A program made the translations under genes and the position numbers. The notes below the pieces were generated by a model. That model had not been told where the DNA came from, searched no databases, and was given only the letters and a program-made list of their open reading frames with translations. From assembly GCA_964512635.1 (NCBI GenBank), contig CAZEJB010000005.1, forward strand, positions 62,001-126,000: DNA of 64,000 nt. Reading direction: 5' to 3'. How positions within the stretch are numbered: position 1 is the stretch's first letter; the number at the start of each line of letters is the position of its first letter. The DNA comes from JADZFO01 sp964512635. GTDB taxonomy: Bacteria > 4484-113 > JAFGCY01. Positions 51,845 through 60,629 of this stretch are shown piece after piece.

Positions 51845-52438
51845 ATGACGAGGATTGCTGATACCACTGCCCGCGGATGGCACGCTTTGGTTCTGGGGCT
51901 GTCCCTGCTTGGCGCGATGGCCCTGCTGGGCGGCTGCCCGCAGAAGCCGGCCGGCACGACGCAGACCGGCACCACCACCGCTGCCGGGGATACCACCGCT
52001 GCCAATACCGGCAAGGAGGCGATCAAGCCGCCAACGGCCAAGTTTGAGCGCGACTTTGCCTTCATGGGCGCCGACGGCAAGCAGCACATGGTCAGCGACT
52101 TTGTCGGCAAGCCCCTGGTGCTGAACTTCTGGGCCACCTGGTGCCCGCCCTGCGTCGGCGAAATGCCGCACTTCCAGGAAGTCTATGCCTCCAAGCCCGG
52201 CCAGTTCAACCTGGTTTCGGTGGCTGTGGCAAGCTCGGATGACCCCAAGACCTTTGCGACCACCAATGGCTATACCTGGACCTTCGGCCAGGTGCCGGAC
52301 GACAGCGCCCCGCAGATGTACGGCATCCAGGGCATTCCGGCGACCTATTTCTATGACTCCCGCGGCCAGCTCGTCGACCAGATCGTCGGCTCGATGACCA
52401 AGGAAGAATTCGAGATGCGTCTGGCCAAGATCCTGTAG
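51845..52438 (+). CDS. TlpA-like thiol-disulfide lipoprotein, copy 2
   Basis: A 197-residue lipoprotein (lipobox LLGGC) with a shorter linker and thioredoxin domain bearing WATWCPPC, the CxxC variant seen in some TlpA/CcmG proteins. It is homologous to the preceding gene but diverged, with the same SSDDP...TWTFGQ..D.A..YGIQGIPATYF layout. Start ATG 51845 with GGAGG. It has a strong terminator. The pair suggests two related roles in periplasmic thiol chemistry. Confidence 0.88.
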   Translation: MTRIADTTARGWHALVLGLSLLGAMALLGGCPQKPAGTTQTGTTTAAGDTTAANTGKEAIKPPTAKFERDFAFMGADGKQHMVSDFVGKPLVLNFWATWCPPCVGEMPHFQEVYASKPGQFNLVSVAVASSDDPKTFATTNGYTWTFGQVPDDSAPQMYGIQGIPATYFYDSRGQLVDQIVGSMTKEEFEMRLAKIL

Positions 52439-52488
52439 AAAAGCCTCGCCTGCTGGCGAGCACATCGCTCTGAGCATGATCAAACAAA

Positions 52489-52514
52489 GGGGGCCGCGCC
52501 GCGGCCCCCTTTTC
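52489..52514 (+). terminator. Intrinsic terminator of the TlpA pair
   Basis: GGGGGCCGC / GCGGCCCCC with a 3-nt loop, followed by TTTTC. It lies between convergent genes and can act on both strands (AAAG precedes the stem). Confidence 0.9.
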
Positions 52515-52555
52515 TGTATCTGCTGGATTGCACCGGGCTGCCGGCACCGGCCGGC

Positions 52556-53161
52556 TTACTGGATGCTGAAGCCCTGCAGCACCGGCTTACCGAAGTCGCG
52601 GACGATCTTGTCCACCGGCTGCAGGTAGTACATGCTCACCGTATAGACCTTATTGCCGCGATAGGTGGTGAAGACCGAGAAATACACCGTGCCGTCCGCG
52701 CTGGAACTGTCGGCGATCTCAATCAGCTTCCACTCATAGTTATTGATCGTCAGGTTGTTCTCGTCGGCGACAACCTTGATGTGCTCCTTGTCCTCTTCCC
52801 AGGTGCTGAGCATGGTGTCGCAAAGCACCTTAAAGCGCTCATCATTCAGCTCGACATCCATAGTGTCCACCCGGCCGGTGATCAGGACGATCGGCGCGTT
52901 CTCGGCCGTCCACTCGAAGGCCACCTCGGGATCTTCCTGCCAGTCGGCGCTCTGCGGATTGCGCACATCGCCGTTGGACGGCAGAGCCAGCGCAAAGCCA
53001 TAGCCCTGGGCGCTGTAGCGCGTATAACCGCCGCTGACGGTCGGGGCAGGGGGGGCGGTCTCAGGGGCCGCCGCAGTGTCATCGCCCTGGGCCAGCGCGC
53101 TGAAAGGCAGCGCCAGCAGGCCAAGGATCAGCAGTGCCAGCAGGGCACGCAAGCTCTTCAT
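52556..53161 (-). CDS. Exported protein of unknown function
   Basis: A 201-residue protein with a Sec signal (LLALLILGLLALPFSALAQ) and start ATG 53161 behind GGAGGATC. The mature part begins with a short A/P-rich linker, then a domain with YTRYSAQGYGFALALPSNGDVRNP...EVAFEWTAENAPIVLITGRV and YKVYTVSMYYL. The PsbP/lipoprotein-like beta fold 'Y...GFALALP..WE...' comes to mind but is unverified. The conserved-looking segment VYFSVFTTYRGNKVYTVS fits a stress-induced periplasmic domain. Confidence 0.7.
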   Translation of the reverse strand: MKSLRALLALLILGLLALPFSALAQGDDTAAAPETAPPAPTVSGGYTRYSAQGYGFALALPSNGDVRNPQSADWQEDPEVAFEWTAENAPIVLITGRVDTMDVELNDERFKVLCDTMLSTWEEDKEHIKVVADENNLTINNYEWKLIEIADSSSADGTVYFSVFTTYRGNKVYTVSMYYLQPVDKIVRDFGKPVLQGFSIQ

Positions 53162-53694
53162 CTCGGATCCTCCGCAAAGCCCTAATCGGGGAGGCAAGTA
53201 TAGCCCATATCAGATCGGCAGCATCAGTATCCGGGCTTCAGGTGCGGCTGACTGGCCTTCTTTCGACGCTCCTACCTCTTGGGCGGGTGCATTCTCTGAG
53301 AACGCGAAGCATATGCTTCGCCAGGCTGTTTAGGCCCTCGTGCCAGCGGGTAAGAATTGTGGTTTGGCCAAGCCCGGACAATGAGGCTCCGGAGCCATGT
53401 CCGGGCTTTGGCCAGCCGGGACTAGCGCTGTATCAAGCCGCGATGCGGCCAGGGACGGAAGATCAGACCGGCGGAAATGAAAATCTGCCAAAGACTGAAA
53501 CCTCGTCCTCAAGCGAACGTCTCTGATCATGCGGTGCTGAAATGCGGTTGCAAATCTGCGCCGGACTGCCCAGCGGTTCAGTTAAGCGGGCCGTCAGCAG
53601 TCAAGAACCTTGCATCTTTGGTTCGAGGTGGGGAATCGCACTTCTCCTCAAGTTTTGCCCGAAGCTTGATTCCCATCACTTACCTCCTGCTTGT
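53162..53694 (+). ncRNA. Candidate non-coding transcript ending at a strong orphan terminator
   Basis: No coding frame here has a start, Shine-Dalgarno or family match. The interval ends in a strong terminator on the plus strand (53695-53727), although the nearest plus-strand gene upstream (52438) has its own terminator. A long hairpin (53365-53414) lies inside: TGGCCAAGCCCGGACA pairs with TGTCCGGGCTTTGGCCA through one bulged base, enclosing the palindrome GGCTCCGGAGCC. I could not match it to 6S RNA, RNase P RNA, tmRNA or tRNA. The start site is unknown. Confidence 0.4.
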
Positions 53695-53727
53695 GCCCCG
53701 GGAACCCACCTCCCCGGGGCTTTTTTT
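53695..53727 (+). terminator. Strong orphan intrinsic terminator
   Basis: GCCCCGGG / CCCGGGGC with a short loop, followed by seven T. No plus-strand gene directly precedes it. Confidence 0.85.
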
Positions 53728-53834
53728 GTTTCTTTGCAGATCGCCGGACCGAACTCCACCCCTTTGACGCATGAAGAGTCTCGGCCTGAGTACCTGCCTT
53801 CGCCAGGCCCTTCAATGGCAGGACGGCCCTGCGG

Positions 53835-54416
53835 CTAGTTCCCGCTTTGCTCCTCTGCGCCTGACTGGCTGGCGGCCAGCAAGTCCTCCAGCGCGGCCTT
53901 ACGCTGCAGCGCGGTCTTCTCTGTCTGTTCGCCGGGCTGGCCAAACCAGTCGAGCAGGGCCAGGTTTAGCTCATCCTGGGCTTTCAGCAGGGCCTGCAGA
54001 TCGGCGATTTCCTGGCGACTGGCGCTGTCGCCAGCGGCGGTCAGTTCGTCTATTCGCACTAGGCCGGTATAGACCGTACTCAGCAGCAGACCCGGGCTGG
54101 TCAGGGCATCCTGAGCCTCAGCGGAGCTGAGCTTGCCGCTGGAAAAACCACCTGCCGCCTTGACGCTGGCGTCATAAATCTCAAAGACCGAGCTCCAGCA
54201 GAGCTCAAAGAAGCCGCTGCGATAGGCCTCGGCCAGTTCAACAAAAGCAGCTGCATCCTGAGACGTGCTGTCGTTACCGGCACCCGGGCGGCTGTCGGCC
54301 GCCTTCGAGTCGGCCACATTCCCGGCGCCGGCCGTCCCATCGGCAGCCATTGCCGGAACTGCAGTGGCGCCCAGAAGTGCCGCCAGCAGGAGGCTAAAGC
54401 AGTGTGAAAAACGCAT
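53835..54416 (-). CDS. Exported alpha-helical protein of unknown function
   Basis: A 193-residue protein with a signal peptide (CFSLLLAALLGATAVPAMA) and a helical mature part (VELAEAYRSGFFELCWSSVFEIYDASVK; EIADLQALLKAQDELNLALLDWF) with regular leucines. No recognised domain. The start at 54416 was chosen for the signal peptide; TAAACT (54422-54427) lies 5 nt upstream, approaching the leaderless pattern. Probably periplasmic. Confidence 0.65.
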   Translation of the reverse strand: MRFSHCFSLLLAALLGATAVPAMAADGTAGAGNVADSKAADSRPGAGNDSTSQDAAAFVELAEAYRSGFFELCWSSVFEIYDASVKAAGGFSSGKLSSAEAQDALTSPGLLLSTVYTGLVRIDELTAAGDSASRQEIADLQALLKAQDELNLALLDWFGQPGEQTEKTALQRKAALEDLLAASQSGAEEQSGN

Positions 54417-54856
54417 GCCACAGTTTAACCTGCACGTTGACTGGCGGCTGTGCGGTTTTATTGCCAGAAGCTCTATAAACATGCCGGAAAATTGTATTTG
54501 CGCTGGCAGAATGCTTATTCAGTAGTCCGCAGACAATATCTGTGCATGATCTATCCACAGTTTCTGCACGACAGATAAGTTCTCCTCAAGCTGTCAACAG
54601 CAGGCTGCTTTTCCTTAGGCTTCTGTTCATCTTTTTGAGAGAGTAAGATAACCATACCGAACGTAGTTTTAACCCTACTTGACTGCTATTTAGATACGAT
54701 TACACGGCTACTGAATCCGCAGTCAGCGGGAGGTCCCACCCCTGCTCAGCACGGCGGTTCAGATTGCACTGGGGCGATAGGGGGAACTTCTTCAGAGACG
54801 GTTGGCGTTCGTGCGCTCGGGGCCTTTGAGCGCGCGACGTGAGGTTGTGTACAGGT
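54417..54856. other. Non-coding interval upstream of the gene at 54857
   Basis: Holds a single near-consensus DnaA-box-like sequence, CTATCCACA (54551-54559), a TTGACT hexamer (54679-54684) not well spaced to any -10, and a small hairpin GCGCTC/GAGCGC (54813-54833) just before the gene. Nothing else is recognised. Confidence 0.5.
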
Positions 54857-55855
54857 ATGGAAAGCGGATTTTACGTACGGAGCATTTTGCAGAAGCTGAT
54901 GGACTCGAAGGAAGAGTCCAGCCGCCCTGCTGGCCCGGCGCCGGAATACTTTGAACACAATGGACGCATGCCTGTCAGCGGTATGGAAGAAGACGACTAC
55001 CTGACCTACGTCAATGCCGTTCGCAACAATATCTACCTGGCCTATCAGGCCAATGACCTCAAGCGGCTGAACACCGAATTCAATCTGCTGGATGTTGCCG
55101 GCAGCCAGGCGATGTCTGAGCCGCGCCGCTCATCCTATGACACTATCCTGGCCGCCGCCTGTGTACCCATCGGCCACGCCTGCAAGGATCGATTCATGAT
55201 CGACGAGGCTTACTATGTGGCCGAAGAGATCTTCGATATCCTGATTAAAAAGCGCTGCCGCCGCGCCAAGCTCGGCCTGGAGTACCGGCCGGACTCGCTG
55301 CGCTGGACCCAGCTTTACAACCTGATCGCCGAGCTCAAGTGGCTCGGACCAGAAGAGTTCCGTAACCGCATGATGATCCCGAACGCGGTGGTCGCGGGCT
55401 ACATGGACCTTAAGGACCGCTGCCTGGGTTCGCTCAACGAACGCCAGGCCAGCGAGGACTTCCGCGCCGAGATCACCAACATGGTCGGCTGGCTGGGGGT
55501 GAGCATCATCAAGATGGTGACCCGCTTCATGCCCCAGGAAGCGCCGCAGCTGATCGACGAGTTCAACAACACGCACGGACCGGTGTTGTCGACCAAAGTC
55601 GGCCAGTTCCTCGAGTCCGAGCCTCTGGCTGCGCGCAACGTCTGGTACTGGGACTATGAGCTGTACAAGTGGTGCATGCTCGGCCCAGCCGGCAAGGAAG
55701 AGCTCGAATGGTGCTTCCAGTGGCGCCTCGACGCCTTCCGCTATGTCCACGCTCCGCACAAGAGCTACGAAGCCTACCAGTTAGGCACGCGACGTGAACT
55801 CGAATACATGCTGCATAAGCGCGGCAAGCTGGAGGCCTACCGAAATGCCAGCTAG
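54857..55855 (+). CDS. Cytosolic protein of unknown function
   Basis: A 332-residue protein without a signal peptide, mostly helical. Features include ESGFYVRSILQKLMD, LTYVNAVRNNIYLAYQANDLKRLN, SSYDTILAAACVPIGHACKDRFMID and a C-terminal part rich in tryptophan and tyrosine (VWYWDYELYKWCM, EWCFQWRLDAFRYVHAPHKSYEAYQLGTRRELEYM). Conserved-looking HACKD and RWTQLYNLIAELKW. This suggests a compact helical enzyme or regulator with no recognised family. ATG 54857 was preferred over GTG 54839. Function unknown. Confidence 0.7.
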   Translation: MESGFYVRSILQKLMDSKEESSRPAGPAPEYFEHNGRMPVSGMEEDDYLTYVNAVRNNIYLAYQANDLKRLNTEFNLLDVAGSQAMSEPRRSSYDTILAAACVPIGHACKDRFMIDEAYYVAEEIFDILIKKRCRRAKLGLEYRPDSLRWTQLYNLIAELKWLGPEEFRNRMMIPNAVVAGYMDLKDRCLGSLNERQASEDFRAEITNMVGWLGVSIIKMVTRFMPQEAPQLIDEFNNTHGPVLSTKVGQFLESEPLAARNVWYWDYELYKWCMLGPAGKEELEWCFQWRLDAFRYVHAPHKSYEAYQLGTRRELEYMLHKRGKLEAYRNAS

Positions 55856-55868
55856 CAGCAGCCGGGCT

Positions 55869-56153
55869 TTAGAGGTCTTCCAGAGTAGCGTTGATGGTGT
55901 CATCACCGCCGCCGAAACCCGGAGGGCTCGCCAGGATCTTGGACATACCCTTAATGATGGCCGCGAAGTCGGCATCAAAGTTGTTGCCGTTGTAGGCATC
56001 GCGGAAGGTGGCACTGGCCGAGCAGGGATAGGAGTCGAAGTGGTAGGTCGCCGCCAGTTCATTCCAGGCAGTGGGGCCGTCAACGGCAGCACTGGCCATG
56101 GAAACCGTCAGCACGATGCACGCAAGCGCGGCAAGAATGACCTTCTTGAACAT
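55869..56153 (-). CDS. Small exported protein of unknown function
   Basis: A 94-residue protein with a Sec signal (VILAALACIVLTVSMASA), ATG 56153 after GGAGG. The mature part of about 70 residues contains YHFDSYPCSASATFRDAYNGNNFDADFAAIIKGMSKIL and a PPGFGGGDD loop. No family recognised. The promoter region reaches into the 400-nt intergenic segment at 56154-56550. Confidence 0.65.
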   Translation of the reverse strand: MFKKVILAALACIVLTVSMASAAVDGPTAWNELAATYHFDSYPCSASATFRDAYNGNNFDADFAAIIKGMSKILASPPGFGGGDDTINATLEDL

Positions 56154-56489
56154 TGCTAATCCTCCATATTTGGCCCGTGAGTCTCCTGACGCCAATCTTT
56201 TGACTTGCGGGCCAAATTTCCTTAATCTGGCAAGAGGCAGCTATTACCGGCCTTGACTTGACGACACGTCGCCTTTGGAGTTAGCGGACACCGTCCGAAA
56301 AAGCTCCCCGGGTCAACGTGCGGGCCAGTGTATTCGCCCCTACGCAATTGCATGATTGCATAAGTTTGGCCCTTTTGTACCAACATCCCAAGAAATAATC
56401 GTAAAAAAGCGGGTCTTTTTAGAAAGCGCAATTTCACCGGCTCGGTTGTCATTTTCACCAGCTGTCAACACACACCGCAAACAAAGAAA
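56154..56489. other. Non-coding interval, no gene recognised
   Basis: A stretch with moderate GC and several A/T runs (AAAAAAGCGGG, GGTCTTTTTAGAAAG) but no clear promoter or hairpin of its own; it probably holds the leader of the 56153 gene. Small frames here lack support. Confidence 0.5.
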
Positions 56490-56524
56490 GCCGGCTGTCA
56501 GGCCATTTCTGCCCGCCAGCCGGC
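56490..56524 (-). terminator. Intrinsic terminator of the gene at 56551
   Basis: Read on the minus strand, GCCGGCTG / CAGCCGGC (outer arms 56490-56497 and 56517-56524) forms an 8-bp stem followed by TTTCTTTGTTTG. Confidence 0.8.
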
Positions 56525-56550
56525 CCCAGAGTGCACCCTGTTTGACTCTT

Positions 56551-57306
56551 TTAGTTCTCGCCCTCGATTTCCAGGCTCCCCATGTCGGACTTGGACAGGC
56601 TGATTAGGTTGTCGTCATTTTCAACTGCGCCGTTATGCACAACAATCTTGTCCGGCGCTTCGAATGCGGTGGTCTGCCACAAGGGGAAGGCCGGCAGCTC
56701 GCGGATGATCTGGGCAAAGATCTGCTCCTTGCGGTTCATCTGCTCGCTGACGAGCTTGGCATCGCCGTTGCCGATCACCAGATAACTTGGTGCCTGGCTG
56801 TCGCTGCGCTCAAGCGTCTGCATGTTGACGAAGTAGCTGTAGATGATCTTGCGGCGCTTGTTGGTCCCGCGCGTACGGTTGCGCTCGATCACGATGCGCT
56901 TGTACAGCACGCCGTCGCTGCCAAAGAAGTGGTTGTAGTCCGGATAGGCCAGACCCTTGTCTCCGCCGAACTGGCGCACCCAGCCCTCCACCTTCTCGCC
57001 CTGGAAGTCAAGGGTTGAGCGCAGGTAGCTGACCGGTCCCGGCAGCCAGTAGGTGCTGTAGATATCGTAGTAGTAATACTGGCCGTTGAGGCTGCCCACC
57101 CAGTAGGTGAACATGTCGTCCTCAAAGGTCCCTTCCACGTAAACGTCGGCCAGAGTGGTCAGGCCGCTGGGCTGACGGATCAGCCCCTTGATCTTCACTC
57201 CGGCCTCAATCGGCGTGTCGGGCGTGAAGAAAACGCTGTCTGCATAGGCCGGCAGCGCCCAGAGCAGGGCGGCCGCCACGGCCAGGATGGCGAGTTTGAT
57301 GCGCAT
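56551..57306 (-). CDS. Exported protein of unknown function
   Basis: A 251-residue protein with a Sec signal (LAILAVAAALLWALPAYA). The mature part is beta-rich: TYWVGSLNGQYYYYDIYSTYWLPGPVSYLRSTLDFQ and GDGDAKLVSEQ-like segments; it has an ISLSKSDMGSLEIEGEN tail. Start ATG 57306 with a GGGAGC Shine-Dalgarno; TATCAT upstream. No family recognised. It is the first gene of the cluster preceding the HDOD gene, both on the minus strand. Confidence 0.7.
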   Translation of the reverse strand: MRIKLAILAVAAALLWALPAYADSVFFTPDTPIEAGVKIKGLIRQPSGLTTLADVYVEGTFEDDMFTYWVGSLNGQYYYYDIYSTYWLPGPVSYLRSTLDFQGEKVEGWVRQFGGDKGLAYPDYNHFFGSDGVLYKRIVIERNRTRGTNKRRKIIYSYFVNMQTLERSDSQAPSYLVIGNGDAKLVSEQMNRKEQIFAQIIRELPAFPLWQTTAFEAPDKIVVHNGAVENDDNLISLSKSDMGSLEIEGEN

Positions 57307-57409
57307 AGTTTTGCTCCCGGTTGGGCTGCCTTATGATACCCGCCGGAGAGCCATGCACTCTTTTCGAGTCCGATTGACGCGCCGGAGACAGCGAATGCCG
57401 GCTGACCGC

Positions 57410-58342
57410 CTACTCCATCGCCGCGCTGGCCAGCTCGCGCTGAACGCGCACTGTGCGCCAGATGCCGTTAAGCGAGTGCAGCAGGCGAAGGTTATGCAGG
57501 TTCTCGCCCAGCTTGGCATAGGCTGGCTGTTCCAGCAGCAGTTCAGGGCTGAACTCGCTGACGCGAATAAAGCCGAAGGCCAGGGCTACCGAGGCGCAGG
57601 CGACCGACAGGCTGCGCGCCTCGGGTGTGTCGTGCTGGTCACGCACCAGCGGCTGCCACTGCCGCAGCAGCAGCTCCGGCAGCGGACTGGGCAGTTTCCA
57701 GCGCCGCGCCAGCTCGGCGCTCAGGCAGGGCGTGGTAATGCCCCAGTTCTCCTGCTCAAACTGCAGGCGGCTGATTTCATCGGGATAGCGCTGGTAGTTG
57801 CTGAGATAAATCTCCGCCACCTTGCCCGAACCCTCGCCCATACCCAGCATCAGGGTGCCGATGCGGCCGAGCAGGGCCAGGGTGGACACCGTGGCATGGT
57901 CCGGTATATCGCTGGCCTGGGCCCAGTGCTGGGCCAGGACGGCGCTGACGGCGCTCCACTGCTTGACAAATTGGATATGCGCCCGGGGGATATCCGGCAT
58001 CTGCGCGAAGCTGACCTCCAGCTGGTAGCTGGAGATAATCGTGCGCGCCATGATAAAGCCAATGTGCACCAGGGCGCGCTGGACAGCCGTGATTGGCTGG
58101 GCCGGGGCATAGCGGACGCTGTTGGCCACCGACAGGATCTTGCCGGCCAGCACCGGGTCGTGCGCAACGACTGTCGCCAGCTGTCGGGCGTCGAAGTTCT
58201 CCAGGCTCATGCTGTCGGCGCCCATCCCAAGCCCCAGCGGCGGCGGCTTGACCTCGCGCAGGCGCTTGTCCCAAAGCTCCTGTGTCTCGTCAGGCAGCGA
58301 AAAGAAGCTGGTCGCCAGCGCTTCCTGTACCCTGATGTCCAT
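57410..58342 (-). CDS. HDOD-domain signalling protein
   Basis: A 310-residue protein with the HDOD pattern of c-di-GMP and chemosensory regulators: VVAHDPVLAGKILSVANSVRYAPAQPITAVQRALVHIGFIMARTIISS, followed by AHIQFVKQWSAVSAVLAQHWAQ and HATVSTLALLGRIG. The catalytic HD residues are not of the active HD type in the visible regions, in keeping with HDOD. The start is ATG 58342 (an upstream TTG extends by 11 residues). Its neighbour at 58541 is an adenylate cyclase, so both may be in the same signalling circuit. Confidence 0.85.
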   Translation of the reverse strand: MDIRVQEALATSFFSLPDETQELWDKRLREVKPPPLGLGMGADSMSLENFDARQLATVVAHDPVLAGKILSVANSVRYAPAQPITAVQRALVHIGFIMARTIISSYQLEVSFAQMPDIPRAHIQFVKQWSAVSAVLAQHWAQASDIPDHATVSTLALLGRIGTLMLGMGEGSGKVAEIYLSNYQRYPDEISRLQFEQENWGITTPCLSAELARRWKLPSPLPELLLRQWQPLVRDQHDTPEARSLSVACASVALAFGFIRVSEFSPELLLEQPAYAKLGENLHNLRLLHSLNGIWRTVRVQRELASAAME

Positions 58343-58540
58343 AGCAAAACTGCCCCTGAAATCCCGCGGCGCCAAGGCCTGCGCACTGCGCGGGGGTGTT
58401 CATAACAGAACTTTTATCGGCAGATGCAGGCCAGGTCTGCGGGGTTTTTCAGGCCAAAACGTCCGGCCTGATAACAAAGAGACTGTCATTATTTGAAAAT
58501 TAGCACCACTAAAAACGAGCGCTGATGGCTTATATAAAGC

Positions 58541-60598
58541 CTAGAGCCTGAAATCTGAGGCCCGCGCTTCAAGCCAGACCCTGAACAGCTCGACGCTGCC
58601 TTCGCGGCCCTTGACCAGTTGTTCCCCGGCCCGGGCATAGCCCAGCTCATTGCCGTCCAGCGTCAGCCGGCCCTCCGGCTCCGGCCCGCGGCCGATGACC
58701 GCTTCCAGCAGTTCGCGGGTGCAAAGCACCGCGCAGCCGTACTCCTTCGTCGCTGATTCTACGCGGCTGGCAAGGTTGGTTGTATCGCCGATGAAGGTGA
58801 AGTCCAGGCGGCTGGCGGAGCCGATATTGGCCGCGACCCCGAAACCGAAGTGCATGCCGATGCCCACCTTGAAGGGCGGCAGGCCGAGCGCGGCCAGGCG
58901 TGGCAGCACCCTGTCGTGCAGCGCGCTGACGATCTCCAGCCCGGCCAGCAGGCAGTCCGCCGCCGGCCGCGCCCGCGGCACCAGCGCGCCGAAGGACGCC
59001 ATCAGGCCGTCGCCAAGGTACTTGTCCACGCTTCCGCCGTGCCGGCGCACGACCTCTGCGGCCTCGCCGAAATAGGTGTTGAGCAGCTCCACCACCTGCG
59101 CCGGTTCCATGTGCTCGCTGATCGTGCTGTAGCTTCGTATGTCGTTGAACAGCACCGCCGCCTCACGCTTCACTCCGCCGCCGATCTGGCCCAGGGCCGG
59201 GTTGGCCACCACCTGGTCGGCCAGCTCCTGGCTGACATAGCGGCTGAAGGACTCGCGCATGCGCCGGCGTGCATACTCCTCGCCGACGCCGCCATAGACC
59301 GCGCAGCAGGCGAAGGGCACGGCGAAGCCCAGCACGGTGAAAGGCAGCGAGAGCTCGACGTTCCAGATATCAAACAGCGCGATGTTCCCCGCCAGCACCG
59401 CGCCAACGGCAGCGATTCCAAACAGCGCCGCCCGGCGCAGCGGCCGGCTCTGCGCGATCGCCCAGCCCAGCGCCGCCAGCCCGGCCAGCAGCAGCACGAG
59501 CCACACACCGCTGATACTGCGGATCCGCACTCCGCGGGCCAGGGTGTCATAGGCCTGGGCAATGGTGTCGACGCCATACATGCGGTCAAAGGGCGTGTTG
59601 AAGGTATCGCCGTCGGCGGCGTTGCGGCTCCCCACAAAAACGATGCAGTTGGCCAGCTTGTCCTGCAGTTTCTTCTGCTCTTCAGGGCTCAGGTGCTGCA
59701 GCTCCTCCAGCCGCGCCTGCGCCGCCGGGCCAAGGCCCTCGGTGCTGTCGGCCTGCAGCTCCCGCAGGCCCTTGGCCTCGCTCCAGCTGACCATACGCTC
59801 GTCGTCGGCGCCCAGCGGCAGGTCGGGGAAAAGCTGGTTGAAGTTCAGCAGGCTGCCAGGGCCATAAGGCCGGCTGAAGTCCACCAGAAAGGAGCGCTGG
59901 CCCAGGCTGACCCGCTGCAGGCCGTCCTTGAACAGACGCTCGTTGGCCAGCGGGCTGGGGTCGGAAAAGCTCTGGCGGTAGGCCTCGACGGCGAGGCTGT
60001 AAAAACTCTGCCCTGCGCCGTCCGCGCCGCCGGTCTCGATCTCGTCGCGCACCAGCTCGGACAGGCGATAGCTCAGCTTCTCGTCGGTATTGCTCAGACC
60101 CAGCACCGGCTGCGCCTCCATGATCACGTCCGCGGGCAGCTCGAGGCTCTTAAGCAGCTGCCCCTGCAGGCGGCTGTAGTCCAGCGCGCAGGCCAGGATC
60201 ACCGGCACGCCGCGCTCGCGGCAATAGAGGATCGCGTCGCGCAGCTCGGCGTCCTCGCTGTCGCTCCAGGAGCCTTCCGCGCCGAAGAAGATGTCCACCA
60301 CCACCAGCTTGGCCCCGGAGTCGGCTATGCGGCGCAGGGCCAGGGCGTGGACATCCCGGGCGAAGGGGTAGGCGTCGTCGAGCTCCTTGAAGGCGGAGAT
60401 CGTGCCCTGGTCGATGCCGATGACGCGGATCTCCGGGCTCGGCTCGCGCTCGCCGCGCAGTTTAAAGTGCCAGACAAGGCTGAGGTTATTGATGTCCAGC
60501 ACCTGCTGGCGCGTCCAGGGCAGCACATAAACCAGCGCAAGCACAAGCCAGGCCCCGAAGGCCATCAGCAGGCTCTTGATCGCAGTGCGCCGGTCCAC
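58541..60598 (-). CDS. CHASE2-adenylate cyclase
   Basis: A 685-residue membrane enzyme: a transmembrane helix at the N-terminus, a CHASE2 sensor (PEIRVIGIDQGTISAFKELD ... LVVVDIFFGAEGSWSDSEDAEL), three transmembrane segments (about 345-430) and a class III cyclase domain (from about 480): VLFNDIRSYSTISE with the first metal aspartate, SVDKYLGDGLMASFG with the second aspartate and adenine-binding lysine, and DFTFIGDTTNLASRVE. The residues specify ATP, so cAMP is the expected product. Start GTG 60598 lies exactly 6 nt from TAGAAT (60605-60610), so it is leaderless. Confidence 0.92.
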   Translation of the reverse strand: MDRRTAIKSLLMAFGAWLVLALVYVLPWTRQQVLDINNLSLVWHFKLRGEREPSPEIRVIGIDQGTISAFKELDDAYPFARDVHALALRRIADSGAKLVVVDIFFGAEGSWSDSEDAELRDAILYCRERGVPVILACALDYSRLQGQLLKSLELPADVIMEAQPVLGLSNTDEKLSYRLSELVRDEIETGGADGAGQSFYSLAVEAYRQSFSDPSPLANERLFKDGLQRVSLGQRSFLVDFSRPYGPGSLLNFNQLFPDLPLGADDERMVSWSEAKGLRELQADSTEGLGPAAQARLEELQHLSPEEQKKLQDKLANCIVFVGSRNAADGDTFNTPFDRMYGVDTIAQAYDTLARGVRIRSISGVWLVLLLAGLAALGWAIAQSRPLRRAALFGIAAVGAVLAGNIALFDIWNVELSLPFTVLGFAVPFACCAVYGGVGEEYARRRMRESFSRYVSQELADQVVANPALGQIGGGVKREAAVLFNDIRSYSTISEHMEPAQVVELLNTYFGEAAEVVRRHGGSVDKYLGDGLMASFGALVPRARPAADCLLAGLEIVSALHDRVLPRLAALGLPPFKVGIGMHFGFGVAANIGSASRLDFTFIGDTTNLASRVESATKEYGCAVLCTRELLEAVIGRGPEPEGRLTLDGNELGYARAGEQLVKGREGSVELFRVWLEARASDFRL

Positions 60599-60629
60599 GC
60601 TGTGATTCTAGTCGATATGGACGCGCGGC

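Noticed and set aside
53610..53640. tRNA-like T-arm (GGTTCGAGG)
   Set aside because: No acceptor stem, D-arm or anticodon arm can be paired around it.
53477..53838. Small plus-strand open frames at 53477-53767 and 53542-53838
   Set aside because: They run straight through a strong terminator and have no start signals or recognisable product.
54551..54559. DnaA-box-like sequence CTATCCACA
   Set aside because: A single imperfect box without neighbours, AT-rich unwinding region or dnaA/dnaN genes does not support a replication origin.
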